A stretch of DNA of 64,000 nt from Saturnia japonica. Taxonomy: Eukaryota > Arthropoda > Insecta > Lepidoptera > Saturniidae. Location: NCBI GenBank assembly GCA_033032175.1, contig CM065308.1, positions 19,649,590 to 19,713,589 of the forward strand, read 5' to 3'. The translations under genes were made by a program, and so were the position numbers. Under the pieces are notes generated by a model. The model saw only the letters and a program-made list of their open reading frames with translations. It did no database searches and was not told where the DNA came from. Shown piece by piece: positions 12,081 to 23,949 of this stretch (position 1 is its first letter; each line of letters begins with the position of its first letter).

Positions 12081-13335
12081 TTTAAAAAAATACTGGAAGT
12101 TTCAGTGATTAGCGCGTTCAATTAAAAATTAAAAAAACGTGTGTGTCTCGGGACGCTCGACAGAAGTGATAACTTAAACTAATTTAAGTCGAACTATTTA
12201 ATATTCAAATTGTTTAACATGAGAAAAGCTTAGGATATTACTTGAACTTTATGCATATTAATATGATAATATGAGGAAACGTTTATTAAGAAAATTTATT
12301 AATAAAATCTTTTATTGATTATAAAATATATTTTATCCTTAGTTACAATTCTTGAATATATACATTAGAACACTGAGTAGAGAAAGGAAGCCAGACAGAG
12401 TGGTACCGTAACGCGTTACGTTACAAAGCGGTTTACCCTCTCATAAGACGTTATCACTCCAACAAACAATCTTTTTAGATGTATAAAATTATAATATGGA
12501 TTTTGTAGGAAATTGTAGTAGTAATTAAGCAAGTCATTCAGTTACTCTATACATTAAAGTCTCTACATTTGCATTGCCTATGAAATTAAAATGTTTAATT
12601 TCGAACAGCGTTACCATAGTTACGAGTATACATACGTAGGTATGTATATGTAACATAAAAGATTTTAGCGTGGAAACTTCTTAATAACAACACACCCTCT
12701 GTATGAAAAGACGTCAGTTGTAAGTTATGTTTCTTTTTGAATAACTGTGAGACAGGTTTGTTTTAGTGTTTAAGATTGTAACTTTGCTGGAATTTATCGT
12801 TAAAATGACTACTGTATGTTGCGTCTGTTTGCTTTTTACCTTTTTGGTTTGTAACGTCTCGGCCTAAATAAAACTATACCTCTCCCGAATAAGTAATTTA
12901 TACATTGATTTAAAAAGGTAAAGTTTGTGAATATATTTATGGGAGGTAATCTTTAAAACTATTAATTGGATTCTGAAAAAATATTAACTAATAGGAAGAT
13001 AAATTATATTTCAGTTATTTTCGCTTTTTTTATTCAAATTAAATGTTTTATTGTAATTATATGGGGTCATATATTAGAAACATAATGTCACATGCCATTT
13101 CATTCCAATCTAAGCAAAGCTTGTATTATGGAAACTAAACAGCTGAATCAGCTGTCACTCATATGTCTGTTAAAATATATGCTCAACACAAAATCACATG
13201 TGGTGGTTTTTGTCTTCATTCATAAACTTATGTTGACTCTATTTTATGTACCTAATATTGGTGACACTGTGAGATGTACTTTGATTGTTGTGCAGAAATG
13301 AAATGAATTATAAATAATAAATAGAAACAAGCATT
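12081..13335. other. Intronic sequence, nothing recognised
   Basis: AT-rich, no coding signal beyond chance frames. Confidence 0.5.
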
Positions 13336-13339
13336 TTGT

Positions 13340-13480
13340 GTTGCCACAAAACTTTCTAGATGTTTCTAACAAGGGAACCACCATTTTGTTATAACCTACT
13401 TTGAATATTAGAAAAAACTACTAAAAATATTGACACTGGAACGTGCTTCTACAGTACTAAAATCAGAAGAAGAAGAAATA
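13340..13480 (+). repeat. Short repeat related to 41175-41300
   Basis: The blocks ACTTTGAATATTAGAAAAAA, ATTGACACTGG and ATCAGAAGAAGAAG align in order with 41175-41300 (ACTTTGAACTAAAAAAAT, ATTGACACTGG, ACCAGAAGAAAAAG). The type is unknown. Confidence 0.35.
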
Positions 13481-14337
13481 AAATTCTTAAGACAGACTGA
13501 CCGAGAACGCAAAGCTTACTTAAACCGATGGATCTAGAAGAATTAAATAGGATATTTAGGAGTTCCTTAAAAAGTCTAGTCGAGTCTAAGAAAGGAATTT
13601 TGAAATTTTATCCCCAACAGAAATTGAATACACTAGTGTGCGTATAATTTTATTGATTTTCAAGTTATAGTACACGTAACCACAATTAAACATGTTTATT
13701 AACCATCAAATTACACTTTAAAAACTTAGATTTAGCATAAATAAACGGGATTTTTTTTTCACGGTTTACTTAGGCCAATACAGGCCCATAGCGCATATGA
13801 AAATGGTCTCGTATCTCAACTGCAGTTCTATAGTTCAATCGCAAGTGCATATAAGTTCACTATGCTCTTTCTCTTTTGAGTCTATCGAAATCATTATTTA
13901 TTTATTTTTAATTTTATTTTAATGGATACTCTAACAACGTTACACATGATACCTACAGTGTTATTATAATTATATATAAGTAATATACCTGATGCGTATG
14001 TTAATTATATGAGTATATAGTATTTTCCATAGCTTCGTACATTGAAATATAAAAATAGTAATATTAATAATTAACAGGAATTGAATTGACAAAATAATTG
14101 AATGAAATTAGATACTAATATTTTAAAATGAATATGAATAAAATTATAAAATTATCTTTGGACTACACTTAAACAGAATTAATGAGTACAAGAAAAAATA
14201 ATTTAAGATAAAATTAAAATAATGCTTAATTTAAAAATCAATGATAAATTTTAAAACGAGTCTATAACTCAATTGAGTTAAAAATTTTCAACATCTCTTC
14301 TTTAAAACCACCATACCTCTTAAACGACATATGAAAT
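13481..14337. other. Intronic sequence, nothing recognised
   Basis: AT-rich. Only simple-sequence-like runs are seen. Confidence 0.5.
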
Positions 14338-14531
14338 TGTAGCGACATCTACATAGCGACACACAGCGACATCTATCGAGCCACATACGACGCATCCTAC
14401 ATCGCACTATAGAAATTAACTCTGCGATTGAGTGTATATACAAGAACCCGACTACAACCGTTGGGCAGCTGCCCGCCAGACATAACACCCGTCTGGTCGG
14501 AGGATCCTCCCTTTGCAATAGTTCTTCTACA
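14338..14531 (+). repeat. Left LTR of the TRIM
   Basis: 194 bp, TG...CA. It contains duplicated AGCGACATCTA words near its start, a TATA-like TGTATATACAAG, and a potential hairpin CCAGAC...GTCTGG near 14473-14493, possibly part of the transcription start/termination signals. It is identical to the right LTR except for C versus T in CATCGC(A)CTATAG and T versus A six bases before the end. Confidence 0.88.
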
Positions 14532-14820
14532 CTGGTGACCCCGAGCATGAAAGTCAGCGCAACCTTCTTCGCACAGCTACATCGTGACGTCATCATCACT
14601 TCCACAAACTTTCGAGCAGCGAGTCATACAGCCAGCCAGCATCCACGGCACTACGGGTATCCTGACCACCAGCATGCAGCGGACGCACATTCCTGGTCAT
14701 CACCCACAGCCTTCTCAGCGACCTTGGCACAGCACACTGCAATTCGGCCGGTCAGCAAGCAGAGACGCACTTCTCTCCTGGTCGACGCAGCAGCCAGCCA
14801 CTACGTAGCACTGCAACACT

Positions 14821-14945
14821 CCGACTCACTGGAGCATTCTTGCGGCATCACCCCGACTCACTGGGGCATCACCGCAGACAGTTCCGACTCACCGTGAACT
14901 ATGCGGCATCTGGTTCCGACTCACTGGAACATCCCACTGGCCCGG
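14821..14945 (+). repeat. Minisatellite inside the TRIM interior, 31-32 bp period
   Basis: The word CCGACTCAC recurs at 14821, 14853, 14884 and 14916, each followed by a (C/T)GG(A/G)(A/G)CAT-like stretch. That gives four diverged copies at 31-32 bp spacing. Confidence 0.75.
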
Positions 14946-15012
14946 CAAGCATCACTAGATGATGTATGGACGACTCAACCTGCTATCGACCTCCGGTCTC
15001 GGAGGGGAGTGA

Positions 15013-15206
15013 TGTAGCGACATCTACATAGCGACACACAGCGACATCTATCGAGCCACATACGACGCATCCTACATCGCATTATAGAAATTAACTCTGC
15101 GATTGAGTGTATATACAAGAACCCGACTACAACCGTTGGGCAGCTGCCCGCCAGACATAACACCCGTCTGGTCGGAGGATCCTCCCTTTGCAATAGTTCA
15201 TCTACA
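15013..15206 (+). repeat. Right LTR of the TRIM
   Basis: 194 bp, begins TGTAG after the purine tract and ends CTACA before the target-site copy AAAT. Confidence 0.88.
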
Positions 15207-15224
15207 AAATATATCAATAGCATT

Positions 15225-15236
15225 ATTATATATATA

Positions 15237-15282
<46 letters not shown>
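15225..15282. repeat. (TA)n microsatellite
   Basis: An almost pure TA run with a single TCTA interruption, 18 bases right of the TRIM. Confidence 0.95.
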
Positions 15283-15285
<3 letters not shown>

Positions 15286-15889
15286 TATAATAGATGTATC
15301 TGACTACGTATTGGTTTTCGTAGTGGCAGGGTTTAAGTCCCGTATGAGAGATCTGTCATCAGATCCTGAACCTTGAACAGTGGTTACCATTCTATATTAT
15401 ACTTTTCATATCATCAAACGAAACGCAATTGTATCGCTAAGTTTTTATTCTAAATATAAAAATACATTTGTCAGAAAGGCCTTGCTGTCAGCAAAAGAAC
15501 TTGAATAAAATATTGATCAATTATTAAAACAAGCATTAATAACACATCATAACAGTCGTGTTTTTGAGATTAATGATGTAACCGATAAATCTAACCGATC
15601 GGTACAATAAATTAAAGCGAATTCCTAAATACTTGCTAAACACGTATGTACGTACATACGTACTAACTCTCTTATAGTTTAGAGTCACGCGATGTAGCTA
15701 AATAAGTTATAGAATTTATTTATCATTTATGTCGAAGAATTCGTTATTAAAAAACTTAGAGCTTATGCTCTCTATATGTAAATCTGAGACCAATGTTAAT
15801 TTTAATATCTCAATATTTATCAAGAAAACTATAGATTTGTTATTTTAAAATCTCTCAGATAATTGCGAGTAACTGAGCCTCTGAGTTTT
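15283..15889. other. Intronic sequence, nothing recognised
   Basis: AT-rich, with a palindromic stretch ACGTATGTACGTACATACGT at about 15642-15661. No gene. Confidence 0.5.
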
Positions 15890-16010
15890 TGAATTGAAAA
15901 TGAATGTTCTTTGGAAATTTCTCTCTATTTGGAGCAACCCCATGGTGAAATACCTTACAGAAAGATCGCAAGCAAATAATTTTGTGTTGTGCTCCTGAGA
16001 TAACTAGTTG
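15890..16010 (+). repeat. Fragment of a LINE/SINE 3' region
   Basis: It aligns with 59555-59670. Shared order: GAAATTTCTCTCTATTTGG / GAGATTTCTCTCTACTTGG, then GGTGAAATACCTT / GGTGAAATGCCTT, GCAAGCAAATAA / ACAGCCAAATA, and TTGTGTTGTGCTCCTG / CTTGTGTTGTGTTCCTG. Confidence 0.5.
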
Positions 16011-16011
16011 T

Positions 16012-17282
16012 TAACGTATATGAAATATGAAATTAGCGTTTTGTCGTACTGACCACTTTGATATGAATTATCTCCTCTTTGGTTAAGAATTCCAAATTCA
16101 AATTTATAAATTCATTTAGCTGATACATTTGAGTTTTGAAAATAGTCATTCATTTGTTGTTTCCTCATTATTTTTTTCTTTGGCGTCGCTTATTACCGCA
16201 CAATGGAAAACATGAAATATCGGTATATTTACGAGTACGAGTTCTACCGTGGCTCCAGTGCTGCAGAAACAGCTCGAAGGATTAATGATGTGTACGGCGC
16301 TGTTGTCGCAAAAGAAAGCACGGTACATTTTGGTTTCAATTTTCGTTGTGGAAATTTCGACCTTCAGAACCAACCTCGTGGACGGCCGGAGACCAAAGTG
16401 GAAAATGAAGAATTAAAGGCTATTGTGGGAGCGGATCCATCACAAAGCACTTCAGAGATAGCTGCGGGTTTCGGGGTAAGTGATAAATCTGTATTAATCC
16501 ACTTGAAGCAAATCGGGAAAGTAAAAAAACTTGAACAATGGGTACCTCATGAATTGAGTGAATCGAACTTGTAAACATGCGTCGACTGCTGTGTTACGTT
16601 GCTCAACCGACACAATGATGAAGGGATTTTAAATCGAATCATTACTTGTGATGAAAAGTGGATACTGTACCATAATCGGAAGCACTCGTCGCAATGGATG
16701 ACCCTGGAGACCCAGCCAAATCATGCCCTCAACGAAAATTGACTCAGAAAAAGTTACTTGTGAGTGTTTGGTGGACTAGCGCCGGTGTCGTTCACTACAG
16801 CTTTCTAAAATCTGGCGAAACGATTACGGCAGATATCGATTGTCAGCAACTGCAAACCATGAAGGAAGAACTAGCTGCTAAACAACCGAGAATGGTCAAT
16901 CGGTCTAGGCCACTGCTGCTTCACGACAACGCAAGACCACACACTGCACAACAAACAACCACTAAGTTAAATGAGCTACAATTGGAATGTCTGCGACATC
17001 CACTGTAAAGATTACCATTTTTTCCGGTATTTGGACAACTTCTTACAAGGAAAAAAATTCAACTCCGATGCGGCAGTCCAAGCCGCCTTCAAAGAGCTTA
17101 TTGATTCTCGCCCCCATGGTTTTCTTTATAAAGGGATCAATGAACTACCTATGAGATGGCAAAAGTGCATAGATAACAACGGTGCACATACTTTGATTAA
17201 TTAAATATATTTTACAAAAAAAAAAAAATTGACTTTATATTCCTCCCGTACAAAACGTCAATTTCATATGTAAGGACCTAAT
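16012..17282 (+). mobile_element. Mariner element (cecropia-type), inactive
   Basis: The right terminal repeat is clear: on the minus strand TTAGGTCCTTACATATGAAA followed by TTGACGTTTTGTA (17251-17282). The left one is eroded, keeping ATGAAATTAGCGTTTTGTCG at about 16026-16045. Length, about 1.27 kb, is normal for mariner. It encloses the broken transposase at 16203-17204. Confidence 0.85.
16203..17204 (+). pseudogene. Mariner transposase pseudogene (cecropia subfamily)
   Basis: The encoded enzyme would cut and paste the element at TA sites. The N-terminal DNA-binding half reads from ATG 16203 (MENMKYRYIYEYEFYRGSSA, then INDVYGA, GNFDLQN, RGRPET, IGKVKKLEQWVPHEL). A TAA at 16572 interrupts it, but the same frame continues through VDCCVTLLNRHNDEGILNR and the first catalytic Asp in TCDEKW (GAT at 16650). 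A frameshift near 16690 moves to MDDPGDPAKSCPQRK and the second Asp in LLLHDNARPH. A deletion near 17005 removes the conserved SPDLAP stretch, with a second shift; the frame resumes at DYHFF and runs to the TAA at 17202-17204. It is thus disabled by one stop, two frameshifts and a small deletion. It resembles the Hyalophora cecropia mariner as I remember it. Confidence 0.9.
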
Positions 17283-17289
17283 ATTTTAC

Positions 17290-17370
17290 AAGCATCCACA
17301 GGCGACGTTAATTGGTTAAGATCAGGCAGACCGTACATACCTTAGTAGTTGCCTATAGAAAAAAAAAAAC
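17290..17370 (+). repeat. 3' tail of a lepidopteran LINE/SINE with poly(A)
   Basis: It contains CATCCACAGGCGACGTTAAT and AAGATCAGGCAGACCGTA, then an A-run at about 17359-17370. This matches the widespread tail type 'CATCAGGxxGxCCGTATGC' also seen at 59750-59800. Confidence 0.5.
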
Positions 17371-17846
17371 AAAATTATAAGTGTTTCAACTGTCACTGTT
17401 TCTTTTTTTGCTAAATACAATGTCAGCAGATAATTCGATGACGTAATCGCTTTATTAACAAATAATTGGTCTTACTCAATTAGATCACAATTTCACTTGT
17501 TTTCTCTTTCGGTACTAACAGCCGTGGAGTTATGCATGCTGGCAACACGCGATCCAGTTCGTACGTAACACTAGCTTATATATAATAACCGTTTTTGTAG
17601 CGAATATTTTGATGTTATTATAACGTGTTTATTAGCGCACGAAACCCCGATATTACGCTGGACAGTTTTCTACGAAGATAACCGTTTATTTTAATGGATG
17701 TCAGTAGGTCTAAGGCGTACAGAGAAAACAATGTTTTTTAATCTTTCACTTAAAATACAAACAGAATTATGGTGGCAGTTATAATAATTCACGTTTTAGT
17801 TAATAACTACGTTGTAAATAGTATATTATTGCTTTTTATTCTTTAC
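17371..17846. other. Intronic sequence, nothing recognised
   Basis: AT-rich, no supported gene or repeat. Confidence 0.45.
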
Positions 17847-18085
17847 TAGCTGTGCACGCGACTTCGCTCCCGAGACGACAGAAGAACGCGTAGTGCTTAT
17901 AAAAATCGTAGTTCCTTAAAACTTTAATAACTTTTTATTAAACGAAGATATAGTGATAATTTTGTTTAGATAAAGATCACATGTCTAAGGAGTGGAACAA
18001 AAAAATATATATCAAAATCTATCCAGTAGTTTTTACGTGATGCGCGCACAACGGCAAACCAATATAATTTTATTTATATAGAAAT
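17847..18085 (+). repeat. ACTAGCTGTGC-type interspersed repeat fragment
   Basis: It starts ACTAGCTGTGCACGCGACTT and ends with TATCCAGTAGTTTTTACGTG, GCGCGCACAACGGCAAACC and ATATAG. This is a common lepidopteran repeat type with a CTAGCTG end. I cannot say whether it is RTE- or Helitron-derived. Confidence 0.45.
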
Positions 18086-18669
18086 ATAGGTTTAGCTTAG
18101 GTTTTTCACCTTTTTTTTTGGAAGAAAAATGGCATATTTTTCAAAAAATTGCAAAAATATAGTACTTTTTGGAAAGTTAGGAAAAAATTTAAAGTTTAAA
18201 GTTTTAAGTTAAAGTTCTTTAGAACACATTTGTTTTTAATCATTATTAATCAACTGCGCAAGAAAAGAGTGTAATGTTTACAGGGTTCATGTATGTGAGT
18301 TTCCTTATTCCTCCAAAACTTTTAAAAGCCGGAACAAATTTGAAAAAAAACTCCTCAATTTTCTTGAATACATGTAAAACTCAGACGAAAAGATTCTGTA
18401 ATCTGTGAGACGTGATGCAAAATATCACTGACTAAATGAAAATAAATTTCAATGATAATTTACCCGTCTGTTCAATTTAACAAAAGAATATAAAATAAGA
18501 GTGGCAGTTGAATTAGCGATGAAAATATAGCAATTTTCGTACTATATTATTTTTCTATAATTTATAGTACAATTGACTAAAATATAGTACGATACTGTAC
18601 AATATAGTACGGGTGGCAGGCAACCCTTGTTTAGCTATTGGCCAAAATTTAAGTAACGATGTGGCCTAA

Positions 18670-18960
18670 AATGCTTATATGCTAAGGCTAAGAGGGTTGA
18701 GAGGGTTGGCTAGATGGCTCGAGATCCTCAAGTGCAGCTGCTGGAAGTTACCCAAAAGGTATTTAGCGATAGATTTTCAACTTGAGGATTGCAAGGCGGG
18801 TATTAATAAATGCCTTACCATCATGCTATGGTATTATTCGATTTATTTTTACTACACCAAAAACTAGGGCTTATTGCAAAGGTTTGAACTCACGTCGATC
18901 AACGCGGTATCCATACACACTATCACTGTGCCATTTTCGATACAAAGATCAGAGGATGGC
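18670..18960 (-). repeat. SINE-like element
   Basis: It has the core ATAGATTTTCAACTTGAGG...CAAGGCGGGTATTAATAAAT and, at its right end, ACTCACGTCGATCAACGCGG, the complement of a B-box-like promoter as in 10090-10560. It is a degenerate minus-strand copy. Confidence 0.45.
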
Positions 18961-21474
18961 TTCCCAAAGAGTGTGCCACGGCGTGGCACCCCATCGTAGA
19001 TAATAAGCAAGGGTTCTCCTGTTTTTTCTTCTCCGTAAACAAAGTATGTAATTTTATTTTTTAATGAAAGACTCACAAAAAATCAACACAATAAAAAAAT
19101 TGAAAGGTCTTTCAAGATTGTACAATAATTCCAAAATGGGTAAAAATTGATTTTTTTTTCTCGTAATTACATGATCTACGGTTGAAATTATGTACAAGTA
19201 TTCTGATAAATTTTAATAGATATTGTATTTTATAGAGTTCGCTCGCGGTTTTTAAAATGTTTTCGAGCAACCTGTAAATTTTACTCACCTAACCTAGAAG
19301 AAGAAGAATAAGCTGTTTATCTATTATTGACAGCTCAAGCAAAATGCCACCATTATTACATATTATAATATGGGGTCAAAGAATCTAGGTTAATGACTTT
19401 AAATGAACACCACAACATGACATCTCAAGATCCTGCCAAAAACTTCCTTCTTACAGGTCGGCTAGTAATAATAAATGTTGTTATTTATGTATACATAAAA
19501 CATAATTTATATTTAAATACAGTTTAAAAGAATTAACAAAACAAATGATATGCTTGCTTGCTAGTTTTCGATGGTGTGTATTTCTACAATCATTAAGAGG
19601 TAAGGATCTATCCACATGAATATTCAAGATGTGAATTCATGCTGTTTTTGTTGAAAGTCCATTCGTTGGCAGCTTTGATCGATTGCACGTGGATGGACTT
19701 CTTGTAAATAATTTATCATTTTTTAATAGGTATATGTATGATACCTTCACCATTAATTATTTTTCTCCATACATAGATGCATTGAGTTCTTAAATGAAAA
19801 CAATACGGCGCAGCGTGTAATTTCTATTATGTTTAAGAATTAAAATTAACGTGTATAAATTTCTGTATAGCGTAAGACTAATAAATAAATTATTATAATT
19901 GGAAAATATTCAATCGGCTCCTAAAAGAGTCCTCATTAATATTATAAATACCAATATAACTCTTTCTGTCTGATTGTCTAAACTGATCGCAATAAAATTC
20001 GGCATGTAGGTAATCTGAGACCTGGAGAAGGACATAGTATGAAAAGAATGCATAATAGAATTCAAAATCCATCATGAAAAAGTAATATAAACCAAAATCA
20101 TAATAGAATATTGTTCATAACGAATATAGCAATACATCGGCGGATCATTGATTGGTGGAAATCCGCGCCTACATTCATTCACCTCACTTCATTCTTTGTT
20201 CTTCAAATTGTAAACGATCTCATATGATATACGAATTATTTATACGAAAATTAAACGAGTAATTTAAACGCAAACCCCTTAATTAACAACTTTTTTTTCC
20301 AATTAAAATCCTATCCAAAGAATATTTCTTGTATTCTCTAAACATAGCTCCAACAAGATGGCGGCTCCCTTGTAAAAACTGTATAACGAGTTTTTTGCAA
20401 CTTTTAATGCATGTTCCTAGTTATTATCTATACTCCTAGTAAATAATAACCAAACTGCATCACGCAAAATACCACCGCTATTATAATAGGGCTCTAAATT
20501 AATTAAAATAAAATTTACCATAAATGACAGATTATTGCCAAAAACTCGATCACCATTGATAGAACTAGAAAAATATCCTGGGTTGCCAGTATAAATATAT
20601 AAAAATGTAACCCTCGAATGATCATAAAATATTATGGTGGTCCGTTTTACTCGTTTTAATCCTTTCGCTACAATCCCACTATTTCATGTCGACTCTATGA
20701 TATTTCTGCTCATGTCCGGTACATTTAAACTTGAACGAATATAGTATAGCAAAAAGATTCCAATACCGATGCATTCCCACAGTTGCACACATATATTTAC
20801 TTTTTACCGCCTCTGTTCTAGGGTTGCGAGAATTGGTATGCCTTTAATTGAGTAATTGAACTTAGAAGGCGTAATTATGAAGCTAATATAAATAAAGAGT
20901 CATTATGCTGATAAAAACATGAAACTTGTTGTCTATGACCATTCTAATCACTCGAATGTGTATTTTTTTGGTTAACGTGTTTATTAGCGTTAAAAAATTA
21001 GAAATACATATGTAGTAAAAATATGTAGAAGATATAGGACACAGTGTGGTATTTTATAGTTGCTCAATAAATGCCTTTTTTATTGCGATTCGAAGGAGTA
21101 TTGCCAGCAGTTACAGTAAAATTAGGTGAATTGGTAATAAATTTTATTAGATGTTTGGGAGCTATGCCAGTAATTTTTAATGGAACCAGATTCATACTCG
21201 TTATTTGTAATAATAAAACTGTATTCAGTTATCTTTTTTAACCGAATAGATATCTGTTATTGAGATCTTAATTTCATCTTACTACTTTGATTTGTTTTTA
21301 TTATTGTGCAAAAGGCCCAAAAATATGTCATAATTAAACTACTCAAAATATAAGCACATTGAAATATATTATAATAATTCAAGTAAATGTATATTATTTA
21401 TATTAAATGGATATTTAGTTTAAGTTAAATATATTTTTTAAATCATTTACGGTCGCATCCCTACATATCTTAAG
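18961..21474. other. Intronic sequence, nothing recognised
   Basis: About 2.5 kb of AT-rich DNA. CAAGATGGCGGCT at 20355-20367 resembles a YY1/Pleiohomeotic-type site. No gene supported. Confidence 0.4.
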
Positions 21475-21666
21475 TCAGAACATATCACTAACTTGGCTTC
21501 GCACGTGGCGAACAATGTCCGACGCTGTCAGCGTCTCGGTGGCGAAGTTGGCTATACGATGGCGGGAAAGCACAGCGGCCATCTTAAAAAAAGTTGTTTT
21601 ACTAGTGTCTACTGTGTCTGTGGTGTCTAGTTTATGGACACGTATGGGCGGCCTTTTTGTACTCAC
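21475..21666 (-). other. CpG-rich minus-strand open frame of unknown nature
   Basis: Minus-strand codons run open for 63 residues from about 21666 to a TGA at 21475. The frame has no ATG at its left end. The first in-frame ATG sits in AAGATGGCC at about 21582 and would give a 35-residue product beginning MAAVLSRHRIAN and ending in SDMF. The 21490-21590 part is C+G-rich, against the surrounding AT-rich intron. I do not recognise a family. It could be a transposon scrap, a regulatory patch or a small gene. Confidence 0.2.
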
Positions 21667-22867
21667 ATTTTAATGTTGATGATTATATATTTTTTAAATC
21701 ATTAGCATAGGTCGTTTAAAAGGACTAGATATAAAATAATTTGATAAAATGAGTAATGTTTTTTTTTAAATCTTTATACACTATTTAATATACTGTACAA
21801 GACTAAATTAAGAATAAATCAATCATGTTTAATGTGGCCAATTATTTTGCGGTCACAGGAAATCATTTGAATAAATAACTTTCATTTCACTATTCATAAT
21901 CCATGTATACATATAATAATATAATAAACAAAGTAGGTATTATACATCCACTACAGAATTTCATTAACAATTTTTTTAACATAATTGTTTCAAAATTTGT
22001 TACAAATGTTGCAATGTTTAGAGAATATTTCAAAAATTAATATTTGATAAATATCTAGCTATACAGTGTATTTTGGTATATAATTAAAAAAATATTGCCA
22101 TAAAAATACATTTTCAGTAATAAACAAAATTATTTTAATTTGGTATCTTAGAAACATAAGGCTGTAAGTCGGAACATACATTGTTTAAATTACGCCCTTA
22201 CGTGTCTAAAATAAAAAAATATAGGATAAGTTAATGATACAAGTTTACATTACCATAATGTAATGAGCCATAAATGAATTAGTAAATAAAAAGAAATATA
22301 AAATAAACTTACTCAACCAGTTTCGCGGAAAAAAATGTGTCCCAACTGTCATCGCATACATTCGAAATGTTAATATCTGAAAATGTGATGCAAAATATTA
22401 GTCTGCGGGATGTTTCGATTACTTGATCACCTACGGTTTAGGTTGCCGACTTGTCGAAAAAGCTCTAGAGGTTAATATATCGATAAGCGGAAGAGTTTTT
22501 GTAGTGGAAACTTCTCTAGAAAGGTTTGGATAGGGAGTAAATTCATGTAAGTCGTCATCGACATGGTCACGTGATGTGTTAACGATTACCAAAAAATATT
22601 TTCTTAGCTTACACAATTATATTTTACAAAGTTAATATTTTTTATTACAAATTATTTTTGTATTTTCTGAATTCCATTATTAATAATAGTTACTTCTATT
22701 ATTGTTATTATTAATTCTCTCATTTGAAGTTTAGGAAAAATATTTATAGTTTTAAGTTTTCACTTTTGTCTGTATTCCTCATGACCACTTTGAATTTTTA
22801 TATACAAATTTATTCACTTATTACCGACATCAAAAAAGGAGGAAAATTATCTTGTATTTTATTAATT
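21667..22867. other. Intronic sequence, nothing recognised
   Basis: AT-rich, no supported feature. Confidence 0.45.
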
Positions 22868-22876
22868 TTATGTAAT

Positions 22877-23235
22877 AACTAGCGGTGTCCCGCGGCTTCA
22901 CATGCGTTCTTTATACAGTAATTATTTTCATACTTATGTTACTCATAAACCCTAATACTTTTATTTTTACTCGTATTACTGGAATATTCATATAGTCTTA
23001 TAGAATTATGGAATGACAAATACTTCTAGTGACAAATTTCATCGAAATCGGCTGATGAAAGACGACATTATTTTTTAAGATTTCTAAAACTATTATTGAC
23101 AATTCTTATAGTTTATTATTAATTGAATAATTATATAAGCTTCCCGTGTACAAATTTTCATAAGAATTAGTTAAGCTACTTCTAGTATTAAAACTAGACA
23201 TACAAACAGGTGGACAGAGAGGCACAACGTTTTCA
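22877..23235 (+). repeat. ACTAGCGGTGTCCCGCGG-type repeat
   Basis: It starts ACTAGCGGTGTCCCGCGGCT and contains TTCATCGAAATCGGCTGATG and, near its end, ACATACAAACAGGTGGACAG. These are hallmarks of the lepidopteran repeats that end in 'GACAGACAGAC'-like words. A second copy with the same start type lies at 61580-61800. Confidence 0.45.
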
Positions 23236-23949
23236 AGGGCTGTGCTAAGTTCTTGTATAACACTGAATAGATATTAATTTGATTTGATTGAAATATTGAT
23301 TATGTCATAAAGGATAATCTAAATATATATATATAAATAATATAACTTCTCAGCAACTTGACAAATTGTGGTAATATTCCCATAATATATTTATTTTATC
23401 GAGTTCATAGTTATGTTAGGATCCGATAGATGACATTGTGGTCGAACCATTAACTACCGGAAAGGTTAGAACAAAGTCTGCCGGCCCAGTTGGTATTTAT
23501 TTAAATGCTTTCTTTGTGCTTATGTGTGACTTTTATATTTTAGTAAATTATTTAACGCTATTTATCGCAATATAACCACTCCCTTATAAACTTAATATAA
23601 ATACAAACTCATTCCTATCAAATACCGATTTCATATCAATAACTACAGACTTTTAACAGCTCAGTAAAATAATTTGCGCATTCGATTCACTCTGCGTTGC
23701 GTAAAACTACCTACAAACGTTAATTAACGCCGGAAAAATGTATTTTATAGAAACTAAAGTTTTATAATCAATCGCCAGTGATTGGATGTTACGCGCATAC
23801 CGATTGTGATGAGAAATTATACATTCGCTTGAATAAAGGTAATTTGGACTTTATGTAATATAAATAAAGCAGATATTAATATAGCATGGTGATTGAAATA
23901 ATAATTTTATTACTAGCAAGATAACTTTTATCCGGTATAATGAGATAAG

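Larger units (their letters stand above)
14338..15206 (+). mobile_element. TRIM: terminal-repeat retrotransposon in miniature, 869 bp
   Basis: Two 194-bp direct terminal repeats flank a 481-bp interior. Each repeat begins TGTAG and ends CTACA. A primer-binding-site-like TGGTGACCCCGAGC starts two bases after the left repeat (14533), and a purine tract GGAGGGGAGTGA (15001-15012) directly precedes the right one. Flanking AAAT at 14334-14337 and 15207-15210 is a 4-bp target-site duplication. The interior has no gag or pol, so the element is non-autonomous and must use enzymes of another LTR element. I found two differences between the LTRs (192/194 identical), implying recent insertion. Frames of about 100 codons across it are not convincing genes. 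Confidence 0.88.

Noticed and set aside
14338..15206. Direct repeats considered as a CRISPR-like array or simple duplication
   Set aside because: Only two 194-bp copies with TG...CA ends, PBS, purine tract and target duplication; LTR structure explains them.
14288..15223. Frames of 66-120 codons across the TRIM on both strands, similar in both LTRs
   Set aside because: They recur only because the LTR is duplicated. They begin without ATG or cross element borders, and no gag, protease, RT or integrase motif is visible.
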